From positions 1-64,000 of the IMG/VR virus record IMGVR_UViG_3300036945_000454: a stretch of 64,000 nt of DNA; one strand, 5' to 3'. The notes under the pieces were generated by a model that had not been told where the DNA came from, did not search any database, and saw only the letters and a program-made list of their open reading frames with translations. Source of the DNA: a virus. Positions 31,713 to 39,538 of this stretch are shown in pieces. The position numbers were made by a program, and so were the translations under genes. Each line of letters opens with the position of its first letter. Within the stretch, counting starts at the first letter, position 1.

Positions 31713-31812
31713 CCTTTTATTTTTTATTACCTCGGCCATCGTGGCAGTTGTATTTATAATGCCATTAGTATTATTGGCATCAATCTTTATAATTCCAAAA
31801 TATGAGAATTAG
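31681..31812 (+). CDS. Tiny membrane protein (43 aa)
   Basis: MNRSYIATATNLLFFITSAI followed by a second hydrophobic block VVFIMPLVLLASIFIIPK. Two membrane helices in 43 residues. Overlaps both neighbours by 11-32 nt. Confidence 0.5.
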   Translation: MNRSYIATATNLLFFITSAIVAVVFIMPLVLLASIFIIPKYEN

Positions 31813-31945
31813 CATAATGATTTTGTTTATCGCAGTTGGCTTGTTGTCATGCGACCGTGGTTGCTACATGAAACCCGACAAGAAGTCTAAGGACACTAAG
31901 CACTACATACATCGTAGGTATCCAACTTATAAACCTTATAAATAA
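31802..31945 (+). CDS. Small lipoprotein (47 aa)
   Basis: MRISIMILFIAVGLLSCDRG has a lipobox LLSC with Cys16; the rest is basic and Tyr-rich. The start and stop overlap neighbouring genes by 11 and 1 nt. Its size and anchor recall Rz1-type outer-membrane spanin parts or small exclusion lipoproteins; a role is not readable. Confidence 0.6.
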   Translation: MRISIMILFIAVGLLSCDRGCYMKPDKKSKDTKHYIHRRYPTYKPYK

Positions 31946-32391
31946 TGGGGATAACGATTAGAGAGAATGTATTAGACTGCCCACATTGTGGCCACAAGTC
32001 GGACCTAGACTATGCGATTAACATTTTTGATCGTACCGAGGATGAGCAAGAGAGAGCCAACGGCAAGTGTGATGGGTGCGAGCGAAGGCTCGTGTTCAGG
32101 CGAACGGCTAAAGGCTTTATCAAAGTGTACAAGGCCAAGTCAACCGATCCTGAGTATGGTGAGGAGAGGGTCCGGTCTGGGTTCATCGAGCACAGGCTTG
32201 ACTGCCCTAAGTGTGGAATCACTAACAACGCAGATGACTTGGATAAGTTGTTCAGCAGGTCTAAAAACATTGATTGTATACTCACACAATGTGATGGGTG
32301 TAACGACAAGTTAATTGTCAGGCGAAACGCCAACGGGTTTTATAATTTGTATGTGTATTACTATAACTATAACGTAAAAAAAAGAAGATGA
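31945..32391 (+). CDS. Duplicated zinc-ribbon protein
   Basis: The 148-aa protein has two similar halves: CPHCGHKSDLDYAINIFDR ... CDGCERRLVFRRTAKGFIK and CPKCGITNNADDLDKLFSR ... CDGCNDKLIVRRNANGFYN. Each half has two CxxC pairs about 35-40 residues apart and so makes one zinc site. Probably nucleic-acid or protein binding. Confidence 0.75.
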   Translation: MGITIRENVLDCPHCGHKSDLDYAINIFDRTEDEQERANGKCDGCERRLVFRRTAKGFIKVYKAKSTDPEYGEERVRSGFIEHRLDCPKCGITNNADDLDKLFSRSKNIDCILTQCDGCNDKLIVRRNANGFYNLYVYYYNYNVKKRR

Positions 32392-32570
32392 CAGGCTCAA
32401 AGAACCAAGCACAAAAGCTAGTTGATGACATCATGTTTTGTACATCATTACAGCACCTTGATGAAGTAAAAGCGGTGGCTAAATTATTCATCAAAGAGAT
32501 TAAGTTGAATTGTGTTGATTCAGCATTACCATTTTGGAACGAAACCGAAAAACAATTAGACAGATTATGA
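32388..32570 (+). CDS. Small hypothetical protein (60 aa)
   Basis: MTGSKNQAQKLVDDIMFCTS is helical; the whole protein seems an all-alpha short domain. Overlaps its neighbours by 4 nt each (ATGA). Confidence 0.6.
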   Translation: MTGSKNQAQKLVDDIMFCTSLQHLDEVKAVAKLFIKEIKLNCVDSALPFWNETEKQLDRL

Positions 32571-32881
32571 CACAAGAAGAATTTAATCGAACAGTTAATT
32601 ATCTAATGGAATCAGGCGATGAAATTAGATCGGCCAAGCAACCTGAGTACACGCTTGAGAATGTGGATGTGCTTAATAATTTTAAGCAGTCAGCCATCAG
32701 AGCTGGCGTGTCACCTATGCAGGTGTGGTCAATATTTTTTGACAAGCAATTGTCTAGCATTCAGGCTCACATTAAGAATCCAAACTTAGTCCAGGCCGAA
32801 CCTTTAGATAGCCGATGGGCTGATTTATACAATTATTTATTACTTGGTTTTGCACTATATAAAGAAGGTGTTGAACAATAA
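32567..32881 (+). CDS. Hypothetical 104-aa protein
   Basis: I use the ATG at 32567 (MTQEEFNRTVNYLMESGDEI), which overlaps the preceding stop. All-alpha pattern with a VSPMQVWSIFFDKQLSSIQA segment. Last gene before the strong promoter at 32893-32922. Confidence 0.65.
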   Translation: MTQEEFNRTVNYLMESGDEIRSAKQPEYTLENVDVLNNFKQSAIRAGVSPMQVWSIFFDKQLSSIQAHIKNPNLVQAEPLDSRWADLYNYLLLGFALYKEGVEQ

Positions 32882-32892
32882 AAAGAACTTTG

Positions 32893-32922
32893 TTGTATAT
32901 GTGAAATTTACTTTTATCTTTG
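32893..32922 (+). promoter_or_regulatory. Promoter of the recombination/replication genes
   Basis: TTG (32893-32895), a 19-nt spacer and TATCTTTG (32915-32922) match the Bacteroidota TTTG-N19-TAnnTTTG rule well. It is 24 nt upstream of the SAK3-like gene. This is the best complete promoter I found in the window. Confidence 0.75.
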
Positions 32923-32946
32923 TCGAACATTTAATCCAATTTATTT

Positions 32947-33546
32947 ATGTCAAACAAATCAGTATTCGAGCAACTCAGCTCGCTCAACCTCTCGTCTAAA
33001 ACGGAAAAGAGAGGCAACCTAACTTACCTTTCTTGGGCTCACGCCTGGGCCGAATGCAAGAAGTTATTCCCGGATATGACTCGCACAGTTTATGAGAGTG
33101 ATACCTACATGAACTACTTCACGGATGGCTCAACTGCGTGGGTCAAAGTTGGCGTGACCATTCAGGGTCAAGAGCATATTGACTACTTGCCTGTGATGGA
33201 TATGCGTAATCAATCGGTGCCATTGGCTAACATCACATCGATGCAAGTCAATAAGACTATCCAACGATCTACGGTGAAGGCTTTGGCCTTACACGGCTTG
33301 GCGTTAAACATCTACGCTAAGGAGGACTTCCCATCTGAATCAGATTCAAGTATGCAACCTGTGAAGGCTCAGCCTAAGGCTACATCTAAGGTGGCGTTGG
33401 TAGAAGGCGATGCTAATTGGCAGAAGGTGTCCAATTTTGTGATTGACAATATGGGACTAAGCACTGATGAGGTGATCAAAAAGTTGTCAGTTAAGTACGA
33501 CATCTCAGAGGCAACAAAGAAAGCAATCACTAAACTACGCAAGTAA
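32947..33546 (+). CDS. Single-strand annealing protein, SAK3/DUF1071-like
   Basis: The 199-aa protein has the family pattern: NLTYLSWAHAWAECKKLFPD (24-43), the VTIQGQEHIDYLPVMDMRN segment (68-86), and KALALHGLALNIYAKEDFPS (near 111-130). These proteins anneal complementary single strands in phage recombination. It is grouped with an exonuclease and an SSB, the standard recombination trio. Confidence 0.82.
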   Translation: MSNKSVFEQLSSLNLSSKTEKRGNLTYLSWAHAWAECKKLFPDMTRTVYESDTYMNYFTDGSTAWVKVGVTIQGQEHIDYLPVMDMRNQSVPLANITSMQVNKTIQRSTVKALALHGLALNIYAKEDFPSESDSSMQPVKAQPKATSKVALVEGDANWQKVSNFVIDNMGLSTDEVIKKLSVKYDISEATKKAITKLRK

Positions 33547-33959
33547 TGAAACAGATATTTAAAGCAGGTGATAAAGTCTTTGATATTAGATATGGATGGG
33601 GATTGGTTGTTAGCGTTAATATGCTAACTGATTATTGGCCAGTTGAAGTTTTATTTGATGGCAAAGAAGAATTACTTGAGGAGTATACTTTTGATGGTAG
33701 GGCTTATATTAATTACGAACCTATCCTATCCTTCACCGAATACACACTTGAAGGATTCTCACAAGAACGCCTTGAAGAATTACCAAAGAAGGGTGATATT
33801 GTTTGGGTAAGGGATGTTTTTCCAAGTGAATGGATAATTGGATATTTTTTCAAGAAAGAAGGAGATAATTATTTCAGTTCACCGCATCCAAAACCAACTG
33901 GATGGACATATTCAGGTATTGAAATCAGAACAACTAACCCTTACAAAAATGAGCAATAA
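33546..33959 (+). CDS. Conserved hypothetical protein (137 aa)
   Basis: MKQIFKAGDKVFDIRYGWGL and FTEYTLEGFSQERLEELPKK are typical of a small barrel-like protein frequent in Bacteroidota phages. The N-terminal half looks like an SH3-type fold. It overlaps the exonuclease gene by 11 nt. Role unknown. Confidence 0.7.
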   Translation: MKQIFKAGDKVFDIRYGWGLVVSVNMLTDYWPVEVLFDGKEELLEEYTFDGRAYINYEPILSFTEYTLEGFSQERLEELPKKGDIVWVRDVFPSEWIIGYFFKKEGDNYFSSPHPKPTGWTYSGIEIRTTNPYKNEQ

Positions 33960-34683
33960 CATTATCGAAACCCTACGCAACGACACCGAGTATTACTCGG
34001 GTGTTGGCAAGAACTACTTATCGAACTCAGACATTGGTGCCTTGTTATACAATCCGATGCAGTTTGGTAAGGACAAAGAAAAGACTCCGGCTATGCTTGC
34101 TGGGTCTTATTTCCACGCATCAATCTTGGAGCCTGAGAAGGTGGTTAACTTTCCCAAGGTAGAGGCATCGACACGCACGACTAACATCTACAAGGAGGCT
34201 ATCGCAGCACATGGTGTGGATATGTTAATGCTTCAGAAGGAGGCAGATGACATCGATCGAATGGTCAAGGCTTTGCTTGGTAACTTCACGTTCTACGACA
34301 TGATTCGTGATGCTGATAACGAGTACGAGGTACCGGCTATTGGTGAGATTGGTGGCGTGCAATGGAAAGGCAAGTCGGATATAGTCGGTAGCGAATTACT
34401 GATTGACCTGAAGACAACTGGAAATCTAGATGACTTCAAGTTCTCAGCACGCAAATATAATTATGACAGTCAGGCGTACATCTACAATCAATTGTTCGGT
34501 AAGCCTATGGTATTCATAGCTGTTGAAAAAGAAACCTGTCGGACAGGTCTATTTGAATGTTCAGATGAGTTTATGGATCGTGGCAGGGAGAAAGTGTACA
34601 AGGCCATCGAGGTCTATCAAAAGTTCTTCGGGGCAAATGCTACCGATGACATCACTCAGTTTTTTACAACTCAAATTTTATAA
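33949..34683 (+). CDS. PD-(D/E)XK exonuclease, RecE/YqaJ-like
   Basis: The 244-aa protein (start MSNNIIETLRNDTEYYSGVG) contains LSNSDIGALLYNPMQFGKDK, LAGSYFHASILEPEKVV, the nuclease core KGKSDIVGSELLIDLKTT (near 142-159, D...D-x-K), and SQAYIYNQ (QxxxY-type motif). It should digest DNA ends to give tails for the annealing protein encoded two genes upstream. I use the ATG at 33949. Confidence 0.82.
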   Translation: MSNNIIETLRNDTEYYSGVGKNYLSNSDIGALLYNPMQFGKDKEKTPAMLAGSYFHASILEPEKVVNFPKVEASTRTTNIYKEAIAAHGVDMLMLQKEADDIDRMVKALLGNFTFYDMIRDADNEYEVPAIGEIGGVQWKGKSDIVGSELLIDLKTTGNLDDFKFSARKYNYDSQAYIYNQLFGKPMVFIAVEKETCRTGLFECSDEFMDRGREKVYKAIEVYQKFFGANATDDITQFFTTQIL

Positions 34684-34696
34684 ACAAAAAACAATT

Positions 34697-35008
34697 ATGG
34701 CACAATTAATTTCAGCATCTATTGATGTATCAAAAATCTCCAAGGACAAGTTAGTTAAAGGAGCAAAGGGTAACTACCTTAACATTACTATCTCGGTTAA
34801 CGATGAGATCGATCAGTATGGCAACCAAGTAGGTATCTACGAGTCACAGTCTAAGGAGGATCGTGAGGCTAAGGAGAAGAAGAACTACCTTGGTAATGGC
34901 AAGATTGCTTGGACATCTGAAGGTGGCTCAACTGCACCTAAGCAAGCACCTGCTAAGCCTGCAGCACAAGCACCTGTAGTTGAAGAGGGCGAAGACCTTC
35001 CGTTCTAG
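34697..35008 (+). CDS. Single-stranded DNA-binding protein-like
   Basis: The 103-aa protein (start MAQLISASIDVSKISKDKLV) is shorter than bacterial SSB. It ends VVEEGEDLPF, the acidic tip through which SSB proteins recruit partners, after a Pro/Ala-rich linker (APKQAPAKPAAQAPV). The N-terminal part would be a minimal OB-like fold. Confidence 0.72.
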   Translation: MAQLISASIDVSKISKDKLVKGAKGNYLNITISVNDEIDQYGNQVGIYESQSKEDREAKEKKNYLGNGKIAWTSEGGSTAPKQAPAKPAAQAPVVEEGEDLPF

Positions 35009-35010
35009 TC

Positions 35011-35210
35011 CATGCAAAGATGTACAAAATAGGAGGGACTTACGTCTATATATAAATTACTATCCTACTAGTAAATTTATTTTTTCCGTTTTTCTCTCTT
35101 ATTTTATACATTTTGTACACTAAAGAATATAAATAACTAATAATCAATTAGTTATCTATACCAACTTTAATTTATTTTGTACACTTTTTGTACACTAAAA
35201 TGTACAAAAT
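35011..35210. repeat. Direct repeat R2 (TGTACA-bearing, pair with 24845-25075)
   Basis: This noncoding block between the SSB and primase genes repeats R1 in the same orientation: CATGCAAA, CTATATATAAATTA, TACATTTTGTACACTAAAGAA, TAATCAATTAGTTA and TTTTGTACACTTTTTGTACACTAAA (given in parts). TGTACA occurs at 35021, 35114, 35178, 35189 and 35201. No TAnnTTTG box is apparent. Confidence 0.75.
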
Positions 35211-35243
35211 AATAAATAATCCAATTGACCTTAGAATAATACA

Positions 35244-37616
35244 ATGGAAGTTACAATATTTAGAAACGTAAAAGATACTTCTGTTCCTTTCCACAAAAAT
35301 GTGATTGACATTCTTGTTCGCATCAAGGATGGTAAGTCAAAGGACCTTGTTCGCAAGATCAGGTTGGAGAAGGACAAGGAGATGAGGAATAAACTCAAGT
35401 TAGAGTTGCCTGCGATTTGTTTCTCAGGTACATTCTCCAAGCGTGATGACGGCTCATTGCTTAAGCATAGTGGGCTTATTTGTTTAGACTTTGATAATTT
35501 CCCTAGCCACGCAGAGATGTTGGCTAAGAAAGAGGAATTGTCAGCTGACCAATATACATACTCAGTATTTGTTTCCCCATCAGGTAATGGCCTGAAGGTA
35601 TTGGTTAAGATACCTGAGAATCCTGACAAGCACAAGGCATACTTCAATGCACTTGAGCTGTACTACAATTGCCCTGAATTTGATAAGACATCTAAGAATA
35701 TCTCACGGGTGTGCTATGAGTCTTATGACCCGACAATCTTTGTCAACGTAAACTCCCACATTTGGAATCAGATTGAGGAGGGTGAGATAGATCACGTGAC
35801 CAAGGACCAACGTCCTACTATTCCTATTGACGATGAGGATGAGATTATCGCTCGCCTTGCTAAGTGGTGGGAGAGTAAGTACGGCTTCGTTAGTGGCTCC
35901 AGGAACAACAATCTTTTCATCTTGGCATCAGCGTTCAATCAGTACGGAGTAACTAAGTCAGAGGCGATGTTTCGCTTTGCAGGATTTGTGTCTGAGGACT
36001 TTCGCCAGTCAGAGGTCAAGTCAATTGTGGAGTCGGCATACAAGCTAACTGATCAACACGCAACCAAGTACTTCGAGGACACGCAAAGGGTTGGCGAGGT
36101 AAAGGTGCAGTTAAATCGTGGTGTGCCAAAAAAAGAAATCCGTTCTCAATTGAAAGCCTCCGGGATGGAGGACGGAGCTATTGATTCAGTCTTAACAAAG
36201 ATTGAAGAGGAGGAGAGTAAGAATATATTCTGGACCAAGAGTGATAAGGGTGTGGTGACATTGGTGCACTACGATCTTAAGAGATTCTTGGAAGAGCATG
36301 GGTATCGCAAGTATGTGCCTGAGGGTAACAAAGGATTTATCTTTGTTCGGATCAATCAGAACTTAATTGAGATGTGTACTGAGGATGACATAAAAGACTT
36401 TGTGCTTAACCATATCCTTACAAACTTTCAAGACCTGAGTGTTTATAATTACTTCGCTGACAAGACTCGGTTCTTTCGTGAGGACTTCCTGTCGATGCTC
36501 GACTCGGTTAATATTTACTTTGTCGAGGACACAAAAGATGAGGCTTACCTGTACTACAAAAATGGTGTGGTGAAGGTCACAAAAGATGCAACTGTTCTAT
36601 TAAATTATGAGGACCTCGGTGGATACATTTGGGCTGACCAAGTGATCCAACGGGACTTCATTTTCTGCCCATCTGATGATTGTGATTACAAGCAGTTTAT
36701 ACGCAACATCGGTGGCAATGATGACAAACGCATCGCATCGATTGAGTCAACGATTGGATTTTTGTTGCACGCATTTAAGAATGGTGGGTATTGCCCGGCT
36801 GTTATTATTAATGATGAGGTGATATCTGAGAACCCTGAGGGCGGTACCGGTAAGGGCTTGTTCATGAACGGTGTTAGTCGGATGAAGAAGTTGGTGACCA
36901 TTGATGGTAAGTCATTCTCTTTTGACAAGTCATTCTCCTATCAATTAGTAACTACTGACACCCAAGTGCTAGTGTTCGATGACGTGAAGAAGAACTTTGA
37001 CTTTGAGCGATTGTTCTCAGTTATTACTGAGGGTATCACGATCGAGCGTAAGAACAAGGATGCTATTAAGATTCCATTCCATAAGTCACCCAAGGTTGTT
37101 ATCACAACCAACTATGCTATTCAGGGTAAGGGTAACTCATTCGAGAGACGTAAGTGGGAGATGGAGTTTAAGCAGTTCTACACCAAAGACTTCACGCCAC
37201 AGGATGAGTTTGGTAGGTTACTATTCAACGATTGGGGTGCTGATGATTGGTGTGCGTTTGATAACTACATGATGAAGTTACTTCAGAGTTATTTGCATAC
37301 AGGTTTGGTACGTTGTGAGTTTGTTAACCTTAAGGAGCGTAAGTTCAGGGCTGAGACCAACTCTGAGTTTGTTGAGTGGATCGCTGAGTTTGGTGCATCG
37401 GTTGTGCCGTTCAACGAGAAGTTCAGACCTGACAAGGCGTTCGATAAGTTTATCATAGACAACAACGGGATGTTTAGAATGCTTTCCAAGCAACGATTTA
37501 ACTCGTGGCTACGCACGTATGCTCTGCATAAGACAAAAAATAACCCCGAAGAGGGGCGTGATGCAGCTGGAAAATGGATGTTAATTCAATACAAAGAACA
37601 ATTAGAATTATTATAA
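35244..37616 (+). CDS. VirE_N-type primase fused to SF3-like helicase
   Basis: The 790-aa protein starts with a VirE_N (BT4734-like) primase region (about 1-190; GLICLDFDNFPSHAEMLAKK and YSVFVSPSGNGLKVLVKIPE). A PriCT-type helical part follows (190-310). The last half is a D5/SF3-like helicase: Walker A EGGTGKGLFMNG (about 530-541), Walker B TQVLVFDDV (about 572-580), and KVVITTNYAIQGKG (sensor; 616-629). It should prime and unwind at the phage origin. It lies directly behind repeat R2, suggesting R2 is its control region or an origin. Confidence 0.85.
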   Translation: MEVTIFRNVKDTSVPFHKNVIDILVRIKDGKSKDLVRKIRLEKDKEMRNKLKLELPAICFSGTFSKRDDGSLLKHSGLICLDFDNFPSHAEMLAKKEELSADQYTYSVFVSPSGNGLKVLVKIPENPDKHKAYFNALELYYNCPEFDKTSKNISRVCYESYDPTIFVNVNSHIWNQIEEGEIDHVTKDQRPTIPIDDEDEIIARLAKWWESKYGFVSGSRNNNLFILASAFNQYGVTKSEAMFRFAGFVSEDFRQSEVKSIVESAYKLTDQHATKYFEDTQRVGEVKVQLNRGVPKKEIRSQLKASGMEDGAIDSVLTKIEEEESKNIFWTKSDKGVVTLVHYDLKRFLEEHGYRKYVPEGNKGFIFVRINQNLIEMCTEDDIKDFVLNHILTNFQDLSVYNYFADKTRFFREDFLSMLDSVNIYFVEDTKDEAYLYYKNGVVKVTKDATVLLNYEDLGGYIWADQVIQRDFIFCPSDDCDYKQFIRNIGGNDDKRIASIESTIGFLLHAFKNGGYCPAVIINDEVISENPEGGTGKGLFMNGVSRMKKLVTIDGKSFSFDKSFSYQLVTTDTQVLVFDDVKKNFDFERLFSVITEGITIERKNKDAIKIPFHKSPKVVITTNYAIQGKGNSFERRKWEMEFKQFYTKDFTPQDEFGRLLFNDWGADDWCAFDNYMMKLLQSYLHTGLVRCEFVNLKERKFRAETNSEFVEWIAEFGASVVPFNEKFRPDKAFDKFIIDNNGMFRMLSKQRFNSWLRTYALHKTKNNPEEGRDAAGKWMLIQYKEQLELL

Positions 37617-37617
37617 A

Positions 37618-37845
37618 ATGAAACTATATACAGAAGACGAAGTAAGAAGAGTTATCAAGATTGCTTTTTGGCAAGATTTTGAGAATGGTACCACCGAAGA
37701 TGATATAATAGGTTTTGCTCATTCAATAAATTTGCCAAGTGAGGAGGAGATAAATAAAGAAAGTGATGAACGTTGGGTGCCTATTGCTTTTAGAGTAGCT
37801 GTCAAATGGGTAATAGAACATATTAAACAACAGGTTATATCCTGA
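37618..37845 (+). CDS. Small acidic hypothetical protein (75 aa)
   Basis: MKLYTEDEVRRVIKIAFWQD, acidic in the middle and helical at the end. It follows the primase with one nt spacing. No family recognised. Confidence 0.6.
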   Translation: MKLYTEDEVRRVIKIAFWQDFENGTTEDDIIGFAHSINLPSEEEINKESDERWVPIAFRVAVKWVIEHIKQQVIS

Positions 37846-37856
37846 TTTATTAATGG

Positions 37857-37903
37857 ATATTACCTTACTTTTTTGTATATTTGTTAAAAAAATAAGGTAA
37901 TAT
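37857..37903 (+). promoter_or_regulatory. 11-bp inverted repeat around the promoter of the GIY-YIG-HTH gene
   Basis: ATATTACCTTA (37857-37867) and TAAGGTAATAT (37893-37903) are perfect complements and frame the TATATTTG box at 37876-37883. The right arm runs into the start codon (37902). A dimeric HTH protein bound here would block transcription; a transcript hairpin is also possible. Confidence 0.7.
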
Positions 37904-38393
37904 GATATATTTTATTAAACACACAGATTTTATAAAGATTGGCTATACTGACGATATATATAGACGATTTAGTCAGTTGCAGGTAAGTTCTCCAAAAAAG
38001 CTAGAAGTTCTTGGTTTAGTTGAAGGGACTTTTGAAGATGAAAAAAAATACCATAAACAATTTAATGAATTTTATAGTCACGGAGAATGGTTCTATTATT
38101 CTCAAGAACTTAATGATTGCATTTCTATGTTAAATAAAGATTTAATGTGGAAGTATGGTTATGAAAAAAACGAATTTAATGTTTTGGGATTAATTAAATC
38201 TTGCAGATTAGAACAAAATTTATCTTTGGCAGAGCTTGGAGAAAGACTAGGAATTACAGCCCAATCAGTAAAAGAAATGGAAACAAGGGAGATTCACGGT
38301 CAAATATCAATTGGTAATTTGATAAAAGCATTATCTAATCTAGGATATAAATATGAGTCTAGGGCAGTTAAACAACAAGACAATGGAAAATAA
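37902..38393 (+). CDS. GIY-YIG (T5orf172-like) nuclease domain fused to an HTH
   Basis: The 163-aa protein has an N-terminal GIY-YIG-like part: MIYFIKHTDFIKIGYTDDIY (Y...IKIGYT), RRFSQLQVSSPKKLEVLG, FEDEKKYHKQFNEFYSHGEW. From about 100 it is an XRE-type HTH: LIKSCRLEQNLSLAELGERL and GITAQSVKEMETRE. This combination suggests an autoregulated DNA-cutting or DNA-tethering factor. The IR at 37857-37903 is the likely binding site. Confidence 0.82.
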   Translation: MIYFIKHTDFIKIGYTDDIYRRFSQLQVSSPKKLEVLGLVEGTFEDEKKYHKQFNEFYSHGEWFYYSQELNDCISMLNKDLMWKYGYEKNEFNVLGLIKSCRLEQNLSLAELGERLGITAQSVKEMETREIHGQISIGNLIKALSNLGYKYESRAVKQQDNGK

Positions 38394-38613
38394 ATCAGAT
38401 AAGCCTGAGTTGTATAGCATTCAGGCAACATTCACCCAAGAAGGTAGCTGTATTGATGGAGGATTCGAAGAGATCGTTATCCAACTAAGAGCTGACTTGG
38501 GTTTGGATTATATGAAAAGCGGATTCTTTACAATTAAAACTGAATCTTGGTCAGTAGATAGCGTTCAAGAGTTAGAAGAATTATTTAATAGACTTAAAAA
38601 AACGATACAATAA
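38383..38613 (+). CDS. Small hypothetical protein (76 aa)
   Basis: I use MENKSDKPELYSIQATFTQE at 38383; the longer frame overlaps the HTH gene. Mixed alpha/beta, no family recognised. Confidence 0.6.
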   Translation: MENKSDKPELYSIQATFTQEGSCIDGGFEEIVIQLRADLGLDYMKSGFFTIKTESWSVDSVQELEELFNRLKKTIQ

Positions 38614-38622
38614 ATAAACAAT

Positions 38623-39261
38623 ATGCCATACTTAAATCATAATATACCAACGATTACTTGTCTCATTAAGAATGAGTTCTTGTTTAATCAAATTAAGGGT
38701 CACGGAGAGTTTACTTTGTGTGACGTGCACTCAGTAGCATCAATGGAGAAGAGGGTGCCATTGTTCGAGGCTTTCTTAGAGAATGGTGTCAATTGGACAA
38801 GAAGGCCCATCAACGCATTCTGCTGGAAGCAAGATGCTGAGGAGATACCGCTAACCGAGTATATGTATTGGGACTGCTTTAGTTCATACGTTGACGTTCA
38901 GGTGCGAGCTCGTATGTCAGGTCTTAGGGCTGACCTGCTATCAATATCAGGCGTAAAGAGACAAGGCTTTTATTTGTTCACCCTTGATTGGGCATTTGAG
39001 AATAAGGGTATGCTAGACACTAACTTCTCTGAGACACCTGAGCACAAGTGTGGTCATCTGTTTAAGATGGATAATGGTAACTTCTTTATCTATCCCAACA
39101 ACAGAATCATTTGGATGGACAATGCTTGGACATACAATCGCATCAAAGGCAATCCTGGTTATCAGATTGACATGACAGTTTATTCGATTGAGAATAAAAC
39201 TAATTATGAGACTGATTATAATTACTTCACGGAATTTAAAAAAGAAGAAGATGGCAAGTAG
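38623..39261 (+). CDS. Hypothetical 212-aa protein
   Basis: Aromatic-rich, with blocks such as PINAFCWKQDAEEIPLTEYM and PNNRIIWMDNAWTYNRIKGN. No family recognised. Nested between replication and recombination genes, so a DNA-related role is likely but not shown. Confidence 0.65.
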   Translation: MPYLNHNIPTITCLIKNEFLFNQIKGHGEFTLCDVHSVASMEKRVPLFEAFLENGVNWTRRPINAFCWKQDAEEIPLTEYMYWDCFSSYVDVQVRARMSGLRADLLSISGVKRQGFYLFTLDWAFENKGMLDTNFSETPEHKCGHLFKMDNGNFFIYPNNRIIWMDNAWTYNRIKGNPGYQIDMTVYSIENKTNYETDYNYFTEFKKEEDGK

Positions 39262-39538
39262 AATAACACAATCCTTTATCGATAGGGTTCGGAAGTATTT
39301 GCGAGACAATGACCTTCCATTTATTAACGTGAATGATTCCAAGAATATTATGGTTCTCAGGTCAGCAGGATCGTATCATTATTTAGTTATCCAATTTTTT
39401 AATATGCCTGAGGAGTGGATGTATGATCGCAGACATTTTAAGATTAAGACGGCTTATGCCTTAGACTACAAACAATTAACTAACGCTATAGAAAGATACC
39501 TTGATGGAACTAAGAGATTACCAAAAGAAAATAGTTAA
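39251..39538 (+). CDS. Small hypothetical protein (95 aa)
   Basis: MASRITQSFIDRVRKYLRDN, basic at the start, mixed alpha/beta. Overlaps the preceding gene by 11 nt and the helicase gene by 35 nt. No family recognised. Confidence 0.6.
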   Translation: MASRITQSFIDRVRKYLRDNDLPFINVNDSKNIMVLRSAGSYHYLVIQFFNMPEEWMYDRRHFKIKTAYALDYKQLTNAIERYLDGTKRLPKENS

